Assembly: GCA_015143295.1 (NCBI GenBank)
Contig: CM026552.1
Coordinates: forward strand, 62,180,944 to 62,244,943
Source of the DNA: Tetracentron sinense
Lineage: Eukaryota > Streptophyta > Magnoliopsida > Trochodendrales > Trochodendraceae
Direction of reading: 5' to 3'
Length of the DNA stretch: 64,000 nt
Shown here: piece after piece, positions 33,207 to 44,564 of the stretch
Layout: every line of letters starts with the position of its first letter
Numbering within the stretch: position 1 is the first letter of the stretch
Translations under genes and position numbers: made by a program
Notes under the pieces: generated by a model
Databases searched by the model: none
Seen by the model: the letters and a program-made list of their open reading frames with translations, nothing else
Told to the model about the DNA's origin: nothing

Positions 33207-33706
33207 CGCAGGTGATTTTGAAATAATATAAGTTTGAAATATATTTTTATTAAAATATATTATACTTATAAAAAGGTTTTCCCAAAGTGTTTTACATGAG
33301 AAAAAGTTTCTCATGACTTAATCAGAAGTCTTGGAAATCCGGATGACGTGCAATGGGCTATGAGTTAGATAATATAAATAATCTCGAAAGCCTATTAGGG
33401 ATAATGTAATTGGAAGGATCAATTGAATTAAAAGGTTCAGGTGGCGGGATCCTTAATGGTTAAAGTTCTTACATTGGGATTCAATTGCAATATGGATGTA
33501 GAGCCCCGGACCTTTTCACATTTATGCATGACCCTTCGTAGCCATTTTTCCTTTAAAGTAATGCAATTAATAAATAAGGAAGAAATTGGAAATTTCGAAA
33601 CGTCAGAAATGTTCGTTTTCGAAGTACGAACCCAACGCAAGTTGAATCGTCAAAATCGGACGAACAAGTCAAAAGTTATGGCCAAAACAGTTTGGACCTG
33701 CAGACC

Positions 33707-33890
33707 ACCGATCGCTCGGTCCATGGAGCGATCGATCGGTCCAAAACCGATCGCTCGGAGGCTATCGACTGGTCAAGATTTTTGTATGGAGAAATTTTCC
33801 AGAGAGTGAAATTTTAACCGATCGCTCGGTTATGAAACCGATCGATCGGTAGGCAACCGATCGATCGGTCATTAACACCGATCGCTCGGT
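33707..33890. repeat. GATCGATCGG palindrome cassette (cassette 1)
   Basis: About seven ACCGATCG(A/C)TCGGT motifs form two groups around TGGAGAAATTTTCCAGAGAGTG. It is the inverse of the arrangement at 5535-5719, as expected from the opposite strand. Confidence 0.75.
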
Positions 33891-34796
33891 ACTCGCGTTT
33901 TTGCAGAAAATTTAGAAGGGTGTTTTAGTCTTTTGAGTGGTTTACTCTTACCTTAAGAGTCTTGCCCGAGCCTTTAGGGCTTATTTGCAATGCTTAGAAG
34001 ATTGAGATTTAAGGAAAGGAGAAGAAGGCGATCCCTAACCTAGGGTTTGATTTTTGGAAGGGAAATCAAAGGGTTTGAGACCCTAGACCATCCTCAAGCA
34101 CGTTTTCCTTCAAGATCTCGGCTCAAGCTCGTGTGGAGCTCGTGTTCCAAGCTAGGGCAGCAACTCACGGTCGTTTTGGAAAGGGGGATTTCTTCCCCAC
34201 TTGATCAAGGTCGGTACTTTTTACTACCCTCCTAGTTATAGCCTCTCATTTCCTTATTCCTTCTTGTTTTCCTTCATATATATATATCTATATTATGAGA
34301 TGGGTGGTATGTATGGTAAATGGAGATGGATGTTGGCGAATGGATGCCGTGTGGATGATGTAATGAATGAAGGGGGAAGGGCATTGTACTAATAATAAAC
34401 ATACAAGTGTGATGTGAGTATAACCCACCTAGAAAAGCATGTTGTAGGGTTAATAAATGATGAATGTACCATGTTTGATGAAATGCCAAGGTGAATAAAA
34501 TGAATGATACATTAAGAAAATGCATGTTTAAGGTTTATGGAAATTGCTAGGGTTATGATAGAGTGATTGTTCGCTTTCCCTAAATGATGTCGATATTAAA
34601 TTGCCCAAATCATTGATGTTATGTGTTATGAATTACTCAAATGCCATATTTAATTCCAAATGCAAGTATGCACACGACCTCACGAGCACGCATACATGAC
34701 ATGATTTATCGAGGTTTTCAAGAATGGGATTTAGAGGTGGGGCATATCGTACGATATGTTTTGCCTCGCTTTTGGCAAGGACAAGACAATCATGCA

Positions 34797-35045
34797 TTTT
34801 CATAAGAAGGGTCTCCCTTCCCTCGCAAGTGCATACATAACATAAGAAGGGCCTCCCTTCCCTCGCAAGTACATCTCACAAGGACATCTCACAAGTGAAA
34901 GGACATGACATGAGCATTTAGGAAGAAGGGTCTCCCTTCCCTCACAAGTAGTTTACTTTTCCAAGCAAGCATGACAAGATATGGCATGACAAGCATAAGC
35001 ATTCTAGGAAGAAGGGTCTCCCTTCCCTCACAAGTAGTTTACTTT
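34797..35045. repeat. Variable repeat cassette 2 (GAAGGGTCTCCCTTCCCT type)
   Basis: Four copies of GAAGGG(T/C)CTCCCTTCCCTC(G/A)CAAGT are separated by CATGACA-rich spacers. It is the same array type as 14220-14395 on the other strand. Confidence 0.75.
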
Positions 35046-35188
35046 TTCAAGCAAGCATGACAAGACATGGCATGACATGCATGACACGATAAGATAAGAC
35101 AAACATGACATAAGACAAACATGACAAGTTTTCAAGCAAGGAAATGGTATTTTCAGTCAAGTCAAGTGCACGGTGTTTTCAAGGGTTT

Positions 35189-35686
35189 CCAATCCTGCTT
35201 CCCGACATAACATATGGGGTCCAAATCCCAGGCAGACAGGCCTTCACTGGGCCTGCCCCTCCCTTAATCTAATAAGTCCATCGGTTTCCAACTATCTGGG
35301 CTAAAGCATGTCGGACCTCCGTCCGTCTGCCCTATTGGATCACCTGTGCCTTTTCACACTCAATCAAATCAAAAAGCGAAAAATATTGCATCATCATTTT
35401 GCATTCCATCTACATACACAGTGTACTCATAGAGTTTGTATATTATTATCCAGGTAGATGGCAGATCCGTCAGGGATTGTTCAGTCAATGGGCCGACCTT
35501 CAAGACCCATGCATCTAACTTCTCAGGGGGCATGTGATGACAACCTCCAGAAAGCAATTGAGGCTTTCACTTCGAGTCAACGTCTCACTTGGGCTCAGTA
35601 CTACAAAACCGGGACTATCCTAGACCTATCTGTGGTTAAACCGGACTCGCGCCTCATACACACTTCTCCAAACATTGTGTACATGA
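35189..35686. repeat. 498-bp templated copy of 32175-32670 inside a solo LTR
   Basis: It is about 99 percent identical to the Tat leader/gag start plus the first bases of the copia LTR junction at 32175-32670; five or six differences are visible. It interrupts the LTR between TTTTCAAGGGTTT and ATCGGCTTTTATG, sequences that are contiguous in related LTRs. There are no terminal repeats or target duplication, so this is not a transposon insertion. Confidence 0.85.
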
Positions 35687-35834
35687 CTATCGGCTTTTAT
35701 GAATTCAAGCATGATTATATACTCCTTTACTTTATTGTCCTGATATGAATTATTCCTGCTTTATATGCATGAATTGTCTCCTGCTTTATATATGCTATCT
35801 GTATGCTATGACTATTGGTTAGTATTTAGTACCC

Positions 35835-35855
35835 GCTGAGTATTCCATGCTCAGC
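35835..35855 (+). promoter_or_regulatory. Conserved LTR hairpin
   Basis: GCTGAG and CTCAGC arms flank loop TATTCCATG, ten bases before the small ORF at 35866. Confidence 0.6.
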
Positions 35856-35865
35856 CGTACTTCTT

Positions 35866-35985
35866 ATGTCGGCAGGTTCTGAGGGAGCTGCGGCTCCATT
35901 TGATGTTTGTGCTCCTGGCCCTTGGGTGGAGGAGGAGTATGTCGAGGAACCTTTGGAGGAACCTCCCATAGAGGGTCATCAGTAG
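35866..35985 (+). CDS. Conserved LTR small ORF, 39 residues
   Basis: It starts MSAGSEGAAAPFDVCAPG, has the core PWVEEEYVEEPLEEPP and ends IEGHQ. Frame and length match 13767-13886 in a separate LTR insertion. Function is unknown. Confidence 0.5.
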   Translation: MSAGSEGAAAPFDVCAPGPWVEEEYVEEPLEEPPIEGHQ

Positions 35986-36780
35986 GTGGTGTTAGATTCT
36001 GAGTGGATTAGCCGTGGGTGAATATGAGTGATTATATCCATGTATTTTGGCGGGCATGTCCGCACTTTCTTTGTCTTGTTTTCTTTTGTATTAAACTTGG
36101 ACCATGTGTAAATACTTAGAGGTTTGTTAGACTTCCGCTGTGTTTTATAGTTATGTTTCTGCTGTTATCCTCTATTGTATATGTTCTGTGAGTTTTTGCA
36201 GGTTGGTTCGTCAAGCAAGTCATGTAAGTCATGATTAAGTCGTCCAAGATTCACTCTAACTCCTAGGGTGGGTTTTGGGTCGCGACAATGGATATCTCAC
36301 GTCACTTGCAATTCCGATGAAATTCCTATTTAGGGTCAATGGGATAACATTGGGTAAGCCAGGGTTAGAATGTCCCAGAGCAATCTGTGGAGATGCTCAT
36401 ATAAGAAATACAAGCTCAATAATAGATTAAATGTTAATCTATAAATTAAGTGATTAAATGTTAATCATTAATTGTCGCGACCCAAAATACCCCCTAGGAG
36501 TTAAGGATACTTTGACTCGTGACCGCCATATCATACCTCCAGTATGATACATAAGGCACACGTGGAAACCTATCAGAGTACCTGAATATACAAAGCGGAA
36601 ACGAAATACAATGCACAGCGGAAGAAAAATAAAATACTAAACATAGCGGAAGCAAAATGAATACTCCTATAACTTAGCTCAAGTAAGAACCAACAAGTAT
36701 ACATGTGTGAGAAACCCAAAAGTGGAGTGGACAAACCCCACACTCACATAACAAAATGACACAAGTTCTAAGTCGGTCGA

Positions 36781-36925
36781 TCAACAGAAATCGAAGTCAC
36801 GACTCCTATCTAAAGCACCATCGTCATGATAGTGATCCATGGAAGGCTCCGGGTCACGGTACTCTTCCTCGACCCAAGGTTCTTCGCCACACAAATCGAA
36901 TGGAACCCGAGCACCTGCCGATCAT
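36781..36925 (-). pseudogene. Conserved LTR small ORF with a one-base insertion after the start codon
   Basis: After the start the frame reads SAGARVPFDLCGEEPWVEEE then YRDPEPS and ends DFDFC. One extra A between ATG and TCG (ATG-A-TCGGCAGG) puts the start out of frame. Without it the ORF would be 47 codons long. The core and the aromatic-Cys end recall the 46-residue class. Confidence 0.45.
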
Positions 36926-36935
36926 AACAATATCG

Positions 36936-36956
36936 ACTGAGCATGGAATACTCAGT
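36936..36956 (-). promoter_or_regulatory. Conserved LTR hairpin with a compensatory base change
   Basis: The arms are ACTGAG and CTCAGT in place of GCTGAG and CTCAGC: both partners of the closing pair have changed, so pairing is kept. The loop is unchanged. Confidence 0.6.
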
Positions 36957-37139
36957 GTATACAAACTAATAACAATAAAGCGGTTAGGCATGGAGCATAC
37001 AAGACATGGAGAATGAAATCCGTAAATTCCTTAAAGCATGGAAACCGTGAAAACGTATGTGAGATAATATTCGAAAACCAAAACTGTAACCGTGTGAGTC
37101 AATCGATAATCATAGCCTTATGAGTTCTTGTGAGTTCAT

Positions 37140-37340
37140 GGAGTTACTTAGAGTCATTATGATCCGTAGAGACATAGAGCATAGAGCAATAACCTTAGAG
37201 CATTTCCATAGAGCATAACCTTAGAGATCTTAGAGCATTTCATTGTGATCCGTGGAGCTTGTGAGACGATCTTAGAGCATTATCATAGAGTTTCCTTGTG
37301 AGCATGGTATGATCCTTAGAGCTTGTGAAACGATCTTAGA
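37140..37340. repeat. Variable repeat cassette 2 (CTTAGAGCAT type)
   Basis: Short degenerate repeats of TTAGAGCATT, CATAGAG and TTGTGA(G/A)ACGATCTTAGAG occupy the same place as the longer arrays in sister LTRs. Confidence 0.55.
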
Positions 37341-37860
37341 GAAATCATAGAGTTACTTAGAATCATTCATTATTCGTCTTTTCGTGAAAAACCTTTGTTT
37401 GTACTTGGGAAAATCCATGGAAACCATCGGTTCATGCGAGCATATGCACTTAATAAGAGAAATCATCGTGTTTAAGCATAGAATCCCTTATATGTATTTT
37501 ATCAAACACTTAGAGTGCATCATAATAGTAACCTTCATCCAAGTATATAATCACACCTTTTCATACATAAAATCAATACATATAGATAGGGCATAGATAA
37601 GAAGAATCATAATTAGTAACTAGTAGGATTGCAAGATTGTAGTAGAGTGTATCTACCTTAGAGAAATCAATGAGTTTGACTCCCAATGGCCGGAACAAGC
37701 AAGAACAGTGAGTTCTTGGTTGGAAAACACCAAATGGAAAGGAAGAACTTGATCTTCCACAAGCTTGAACGATCACCAAGGTCCTCTCCTCCTTCTCCTC
37801 TTCAAATCCCTCAAAAACAATGCACAAAGGGTTTGTGAAACCCTAAGGCACGAACCCAGC

Positions 37861-37871
37861 CCTTTTATAGG
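37861..37871 (-). promoter_or_regulatory. TATA box of the 36473-38346 LTR
   Basis: CCTATAAAAGG on the minus strand lies about 480 bp from the LTR start. It places the small ORF roughly 0.9 kb downstream, inside the transcribed part. Confidence 0.6.
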
Positions 37872-37925
37872 CAAAGGGTGATGGTTAAAGTCTTAAACAC
37901 CCTTAATGAAGAAAATCTGTGTATG

Positions 37926-38110
37926 ACCGATCGATCGGTGGTATGGACCGAGCGATCGGTGGCTTACCGGTCGATCGGTGTTATGACCGAGAGATCGGTC
38001 AAAAACACACTCTCTGGAATTTTTCCCCATACAAAAAAGTTGACCGTGCGACAGCTATCGAGCGATCGGTAGTTGACCGATCGATCGCAGGAAATGACCG
38101 AGCGATCGGT
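37926..38110. repeat. GATCGATCGG palindrome cassette (cassette 1)
   Basis: Seven ACCGA-CGATCGGT-type motifs lie in two groups around CACTCTCTGGAATTTTTCCCC. Confidence 0.75.
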
Positions 38111-38973
38111 CGACCCCTGTTTTGCTGAAAAACCTTGTTTACACCACTCAAATCTTCCCCAATGCACTTCCAACACTCTTTTATGCTTTCAACACATTCC
38201 CAAGGACATATAGACCCATTGGAACATATACGCCATAATTCCAAACACACATATATTAACGTAAGACTCATAAGTATACAAAACCACACTTGGGCACTAT
38301 TCACACACTATTCATTCTTAGTGAAATGAAATTTCGGGGCTCTACATTAATAAAATGGATTAAAAGTTAATCTATGGTTTAAATTAATTGTTAATTTAAA
38401 TTAAAGGATAATATTTATAATTATTTAATTAACATTAAATAAGGGAAAGTGGGTTTGACCCATATCCATTAAACCCATAAACTATGGACCTTATTAGTGG
38501 GCCCAAGCCTATGGATTAAAACCCTAGGGTGGGGCACCCACTTGGTGTTTCCTACTTAGATTAGGATAATGTTAATTGAATAATTATTATTTATTAATTC
38601 CTTAAATTATGTGATTAGATTACAATCTTGGTAAACAAGAAACAAAAGTGAAAAAGTAGGAGTTTTATTAAAACTTGGAGACCAAGCCTTAAGGGCTCAC
38701 GCCCCCCCTAAGCTCACGCCCACCCCATTGTGGGGTTTCCTAATTGGATTATGTTTCCTAATTGTTAGGAGTTTGTTAGGTTGTTGGGATTCCTAGAATC
38801 TAGGAATGAGTTACACCTCCTTTAATTATGGAATCCTTTTAGGAAAAGGAATCCCAAATTAGAAGGTTTGTAACAACTAATTAATTATGAATTAATTAGA
38901 AGTCTTTTATTTAGAAACCACTTTAAAAGGGATGTTTCCTAATTGGTGTAGGATTTGGATAAGATTCTAATCT

Positions 38974-38983
38974 CTATAAAATC
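38974..38983 (+). promoter_or_regulatory. TATA box of a copia-like LTR
   Basis: CTATAAAATC is followed by ACCCTAAACC and a CTCCTCCTCC leader. Confidence 0.6.
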
Positions 38984-39434
38984 CCCAACACCCTAAACCG
39001 TGGAGAACAATCAAATATAGAGATTTTAATCTCCTCCTCCTCAAAACTGTGAACTAAGGGTGAGAGAACCCTTCCCCTAATTTTCGTGAGCCCCTATGGT
39101 TTGTTCCAAGTTGATTGAAGGCTTAGGGTGTTGAACCCTTAGAGTTTGGGTGATAGAAAGTCTACACTAACATCTCTTCCTCTTCTTTTTGTTTCTTCAA
39201 GACCAAGAAAAGATTCAAAGGCTTCGCGGGGATAGCGAAGAACAAGGATCGAGCTTCAAATATTTTTTCGAGAAATCTCTACAAAGAGTTCTGACGGTTC
39301 GAGTTGGTTTTTGCTTCACCGGTGAACATCATTCATCGAGGTAATTTTACTAAAACATGTAGATAGTATTAGTTGCTTTCTATGGTGTAAAGATCCTCGG
39401 GATCCAGTTTCCTGCATAATTTTTTATCTGGATT

Positions 39435-41108
39435 CCCTTCAAGAAGTACTTATATTGTAACAGGATCACTTTGTATCCACCCTTAGAAATATGTTGTCTG
39501 TATATTTAGGGTAGTCCATTTAACAGATTGTCCTTAACCTGAGAGGTCGACATCTTCTCTAGTATTTGCCTTTAGCTTTGATGTAGCCAATCGTCAATGT
39601 CCAATACACCAGACTAAATACGGGCTCGTCGGGTTATAAACGCTATGCTAGAAGAAGTATGTGTGCACTCAACAAGAAATCCAGCACTCCTCTCTTAGAG
39701 TAATTTATATTGAGTTGATACTTGTCAAACCGGATTGGGAAAACCAGCAATGGTATTTATCGATGAAATGGTTTTATCGAGACTGTTATTTTATATATAA
39801 AAGAAAGTAATAATAATTATTTAAAGGATTTCAAATAGTTTTGAAAGTCAAAGTTTGACTAAAAGTATCAAAGAGAAAGAGTTCTTAATATAAGCTAGGG
39901 ATTACAGACAATACAAGATATTGTCCCATAAGCTTATAACAATATTGGAGGTGGAAGGACGTGTCTGTAAACAAATCTTGTAATAGATAACACCTGCAAG
40001 TAATTCTCTAATTTCTGACGGTTAGTCACATTGTGTTGATGAACATTATTGTGATTAGTGGAAGTCTAGAGACCGAGATGAAATTCTAAGATCCTAATGG
40101 AATTGTAGGAAAGTGTTTCCTAGCAACAAGGCTCAACCAAAAGGTTAAGCATTTGGTCCCACTACCGGAAATGTGAGATCCCTTTAGATCCCATACACTA
40201 GGACCTTCTTAAAGCTCTAATTAAATTAATTAAAATTTCCATGTAATTCACTATATGGTATAGTGAAGCTCTAATAGATCAAATCACATAAGATGTGATT
40301 AATCAAATGGGTAGGACCCATATGGGAATTTTGATAAAGATCAACATTGAACAACATGAGTTTGGAACTCATAAAGGGGCGTGAGGTAGTGGGGCCCACC
40401 TAGGGTGGGACGCCCACCTTATTAGTTGCTACTTTATTAATTGATAATTGGTTAGTTGCTAAATTGGTTAGTTGCTAATTGGTTAATTACTAATTAATAA
40501 CTTCCTACTAAATAGGAATAAGATTAGTTACTAATTAGTTGGTTTCTATTTTTGATAAATCCTAATTGGATTAGGAAAGTATCATTAAGGAATCAAAGAG
40601 GGAAATTCGAATTAGATTAGAATTAAGCGAATAGAAGGCCCATGACCTATTTATAGGGTGGGATGCCCACCTTTGGAAGAGCTCTCTCCCATACGGTTTT
40701 CTCTCTCTCTCCCTTGTAGCTCACGCCCTCCTCTCTCTTCTCTTTTGGTTTTTGTTTGATCTTAAATAATATCATAACCAATCTTGAATAAGAAAGGATA
40801 TTGAATTCAAGAGAAAGATAAAAGATCATAGAGCTTGGATTGGAAGGGCTATTAGCTTCCATTGGAGAAAAGCTTTAAAGAAAAGAAGGTTCATGTGAAT
40901 CGTGAATGAGACTTTTCACTTGCGAAGTTTTGCGGGTATCGTTCTATCCTTCAAATCGTGGAAACGACTTTTCTATATCAAAGTCGCAAAGGTAATTTGT
41001 TTTTATCATTCATTGAATAAAATCAATTAGAACTATAGTCAGATATTTGGATTCGATGTATGCCCCACAAGAACTGTTTTTCTAAAATTAAAAAGAGACA
41101 TACTTTCA
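39435..41108 (+). mobile_element. Ty1/copia LTR (sense +), 5'-truncated
   Basis: It ends GACATACTTTCA, the same terminus as the minus-strand copia LTR at 11257, and shares the blocks GATGTATGCCCC and TTCTAAAATTAAAAAGAG before it. A TATA box (CTATTTATAG) lies at 40648-40657. The first few hundred bases of the LTR are absent. No primer site follows, so this may be a 3' LTR or a solo remnant. Confidence 0.65.
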
Positions 41109-41225
41109 CTTCAAGTAGCGCCCACCCTGTTTGAGCCCTTTTACCGCCTCACTGTTCCCCACTGCCTTGCTTTTCGGGGATCCAAATGGGCGCTACTAGA
41201 AGTAGTGCCCTCTGTTTTGAAAAAC

Positions 41226-41233
41226 TATAAATA
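41226..41233 (+). promoter_or_regulatory. TATA box of the second Tat LTR
   Basis: TATAAATA is followed by CCCCCCC and a TCACTCTCCTCTCTC leader. Confidence 0.65.
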
Positions 41234-41841
41234 CCCCCCCTTCACTTCATTTTTCACTCATTCACTCTCCTCTCTCTTCCTTTTATTCTTCAAAACCTTT
41301 GGTAGCGTCTGGATTCCCGAGAAAGTCGATTGTGAAGGGTTGATTCTCGGGACCTCTATTCAGAAATCTTTTCAGATTTCCTAGAAGGTAACTTCTCTCT
41401 AAAACCCTGTCTTGTTTCATCTTTTAGTTATTTAATTAGTTTTTTTAATTACTTTTGTCAAAATTATTTTAATTTCTTAGACTGCTAGTCAGACCTCTAT
41501 CCAAATCCCGGTTTAAAAATGGCCTTGCCTAGATGAACCTCTGTGTCGTGTCCCAAAACCCACCCTAAGAGTTAGAGTGAATCTTGGATGATTTATCATG
41601 ACCTGCATGACATGCTTGACAAATCATCTTACAAAACACATGGAGCATATACAATAGAGGAAAAAATAGCGAAAGCATACACTAACATGGCACAATGGAA
41701 GTCTAACAAAACCCTCTATGTATATATATAATCCAAGTTTTTGTACAAAAGTGTAAACAAAAGAAAGGTGCAGACATGCCCACCAAAATACATGGGTATA
41801 AAATCTCTTGTGCTCACCCATACTCACTTAGAATCTACCAC

Positions 41842-41964
41842 CTAATCATGGCCCTCTACATGAGGCTCTTCTGCAGGGACCTCCTCGAAGTACTCCTCTT
41901 TCACCAAAGGGCTAGGAGCACAAATGTCGTACAGAGCCACAGCTCCCTCAGTACCTACCGACAT
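41842..41964 (-). CDS. Conserved LTR small ORF, 40 residues (divergent)
   Basis: It starts MSVGTEGAVALYDICAPS, has the altered core PLVKEEYFEEVPAEEP and ends HVEGHD. It is the most divergent member but keeps start, stop, frame and acidic character. Function is unknown. Confidence 0.45.
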   Translation of the reverse strand: MSVGTEGAVALYDICAPSPLVKEEYFEEVPAEEPHVEGHD

Positions 41965-41974
41965 GAGACGTACG

Positions 41975-41995
41975 ACTGAGCATGAAATACTCAGC
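41975..41995 (-). promoter_or_regulatory. Conserved LTR hairpin (one arm changed)
   Basis: The arms are ACTGAG and CTCAGC, so the closing pair is lost while five pairs remain. The loop has one change on the sense strand. Confidence 0.5.
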
Positions 41996-42339
41996 GGGTA
42001 CTAAATACTAACCAATAGTCATAGCAACATAATAATGGAAATAAAGTGGAAGTATTTCATATCAAAATAGGAAGATAAACGGTTTATATTTCATGCTTGC
42101 ATCACATCAAAGCCGGGAAAACTCTTGAAATCATCGTGTGCTTGACTTGACTTGAAATACTTTTTTCATGTTTGAAAACTTGTCATGTCATGTTCTATTT
42201 TGTTTGTCTTGTCATGTTCTGTCTTCCTTGTCTTGTCATGTTATGCGGGTCATGTTGTGTCATGCATGTCATGCCATGAAATTAAAATGCTCATGCTTGT
42301 TTGCTTGGAATTTAAACATGCTCATGTGCTTGGGATGTT

Positions 42340-42500
42340 AGTGCCCTTGAACAACTTGAAGGGAGGGTGGTATAAACCTCATCTTTTGCGAAATATGGAA
42401 TAAAGCAACTTGAAGGGAGGGAAGTGTAAAACCCTCTCTTTTGCGAAAATGCAATAAAGCAACTTGAAGGGAGGAAAGTGTAAACCCTCTCTTGTGCAAA
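42340..42500. repeat. Variable repeat cassette 2 (CAACTTGAAGGGAGG type)
   Basis: Three copies of a roughly 58-bp unit (CAACTTGAAGGGAGG, GTGTAAACCCTCTCTT, TGC-AAAATG) are seen. Confidence 0.75.
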
Positions 42501-42897
42501 AATGTCATAAAGTAAACATGCATGCTTGGAGGTGCACTAACATCTTTCTTGACGTGTTCTTGTTCTTGTCAAAGCAAGGCAAAACATATCTTAAGATATG
42601 CCCTACCTCTATTTACCAACCCTTACGTTTGGCCTTGTCATGGTGTTCGTGAATCGAGAAAAAAACTTTGTTCTTAGAAAACCCGATAAACCATGCTTGA
42701 CTCGTGTATGCATGCCATGCTTGTGAGGTCATGTACATGCTATAGCTTGGAATTAAACATGACATATTGAATTTCATAGAATACAATTCATTAAAATAAG
42801 CACTCACTTTACCACATGCCGTTCTAGAAAGCAAGGTAACACACTAACATGAAACACTAGAAAATTCCATAAACCACTGTTGGCTCACTCCCTGCAG

Positions 42898-43645
42898 CTG
42901 GCTAGCTCTTACTATTGCTTGGCCTAGAATTTCTTAGTTTTGCTTGGCCTGGCAGGTAAATGCGCGATTTCACACTGGCACTACCAAGTCTCTTCCCCAA
43001 GATCCCAGTGTAACTTTAGACATTGAAGCTCGTTCTAACGAAAGGATGCCAATTCCTTTTTTCGAGGGAGGGATAGATAGAGAGAGAGAGAAGTGAGCCA
43101 ACCATTGTGGCTCCTATCGTGCTCCAAAAGAGTATGGAGCCTTCACGTGATGAGGACGACCTAACTCAGTCTCTCATCGTTGATAAGGGAATGAATCGAG
43201 TCGTGGATGATTTCTTTTTTCCCATGGCTACGGAATTGCCATACAGAGGTCCAGAAGTGATCTTGGATAGAGCAATGGAAAGCGCTTCACGCGATCATGT
43301 TGGCCCTGTAGTGGTCGACCTAGCATCTAAGGAACCTCTAGATTGCCTCATGTGCGACAACTCGAACCCTAGGGTTGAGTCAATTGCCTTTTCTTATCGG
43401 AAGAGCAAGAATGGGGATTTGAATCCTAAAGGAAAGCGTCTTTGAGATGTCTGGTGCCCCTGGTCTTGATGGCTTCTCTGGTAGCTTTTACCAGGCTTGC
43501 TCGGCTCTTGGGAAAGGTTCTATCTCTCGAGGATCACCTCTATATAGACGCCTATTTGGATCTACTTTTCCAAGTGACTGCCATGGGATTTGTTTTTATG
43601 GGCCTATTGTGTAAATTTTCTTTTCTATCAATAAAAAAAAAAGAA
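42898..43645 (+). pseudogene. Internally deleted LINE remnant
   Basis: An ORF1-like polar stretch (43107-43441, APIVLQKSMEPSRDEDDLTQ) runs directly into an RT motif, SGAPGLDGFSGSFYQACS, at 43448-43500. It soon ends in a short 3' part with an A-run at about 43628-43645. Endonuclease and most of RT are missing. Bases 43646-43871 are unassigned. CCATAAA on both sides (near 42889 and 43871) may be a target duplication for the whole 42898-43871 block. Confidence 0.65.
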
Positions 43646-44420
43646 AGAATCCTGCCCTTCCGCTGGTAATCAACCCGACCTTCGTATCCAAGGGATCCCT
43701 CACCTAGCCTTGATACCCGGATAGAATCCACACCATCGGTTGTTCGATTTGCCGCTTCTTCAGTATGAAAATTCTGATGTGTGATCTTTTATCCCAGAAT
43801 AGGATCGAGAGTTTGAGTCCTCCTCCTTCTAGCTCTTAGAGTCTGTAGATAGAAAGGTACTCTTATGGAACCATAAATCATGCTTTTCTTGATTAATGAG
43901 TAATCCAATCCATCCATCATCCATGTGTGTTCATTATTGGTGAAATCCCTTCCCATTTTATTCATCACATCACATACACACGGCATCCATCGCCCAACAT
44001 CCATCTCCATTCATGCATCCCATCACATTGTATATTCATAATTTAGGGAAAACAAAGAAGAATGTAAGAAAAGGGAAAACATGACTAGGAGGGTAGCATA
44101 GGGTATTGACCTGAAAAAGGGAAGAAAACCCTTGAGAAATGTTGAGGAAGAACCTGCCAAGCTTGGAGAAGGAACTCCACACGTGCATGAGCTTTAGATT
44201 GAGAAATCCAAGCTTTGGGGACGATCTTGGGTTCTCAAACCCTTAATTTCTCTCAAGTTGATGCCCTAGGTGAAAAACCCCTTTCTCCTCTCTCACTCTC
44301 TCTCAAATATATTGCTAAGGGTGTTTATGAACACCCTTGGCTCGAGCCAACCCTTAAAAGTAAGGGTGGAGTAGCCAAAAGACCAAAAAACCTTAATGAA
44401 ATTTCTGCAAAACACGAAGG

Positions 44421-44564
44421 ACCGAGCGATCAGTGTTTTGACCGAGCTCTCAGTAGTGGACCGAGCGATCGGTGTTTTGACCGAGCTCTCGGTCAAAAAC
44501 CACCTCTCTGAAAGTTTTCCCCATACAAAATTTTGGACCAATCGATAGATACCGATCGCTCGGT
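44421..44564. repeat. GATCGATCGG palindrome cassette (cassette 1), reduced
   Basis: Four motifs of ACCGAGCGATC(A/G)GT and ACCGAGCTCTC(A/G)GT, the fixed CTCTCTGAAAGTTTTCCCC spacer and one ACCGATCGCTCGGT motif are seen. Confidence 0.7.

Larger units (their letters stand above)
33497..36287 (+). mobile_element. Solo Tekay-type LTR with a 498-bp insertion
   Basis: It begins TGTAGAGCCCC and ends GGGTCGCGACA, with target duplication ATGGA at 33492-33496 and 36288-36292. It belongs to the same broad family as 13464-15944, but its cassette 1 is of the GATCGATCGG type (33707-33890). Bases 35189-35686 are foreign (see separate entry). Without them the LTR is about 2.3 kb. Confidence 0.95.
36473..38346 (-). 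mobile_element. Solo Tekay-type LTR (1874 bp)
   Basis: It begins TGTCGCGACCC and ends GGGGCTCTACA on the plus strand, with target duplication TTAAT at 36468-36472 and 38347-38351. It has a TATA box on the minus strand at 37861-37871, the GATCGATCGG cassette (37926-38110), a CTTAGAGCAT-rich array (37140-37340), the hairpin and a broken small ORF. It is the most compact Tekay LTR in the window. Confidence 0.95.
33207..39434 (+). mobile_element. Copia-like LTR (sense +) interrupted by two solo Tekay LTRs
   Basis: Host pieces at 33207-33496, 36293-36472 and 38352-39434 join across the two solo LTRs. They show an AT-rich U3, a TATA box at 38974-38983, a CT-rich leader and an end GGATTCCCTTCA resembling the 3' end of the other copia LTRs. 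The start of this LTR is missing or inverted. Family assignment is tentative. Confidence 0.45.
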
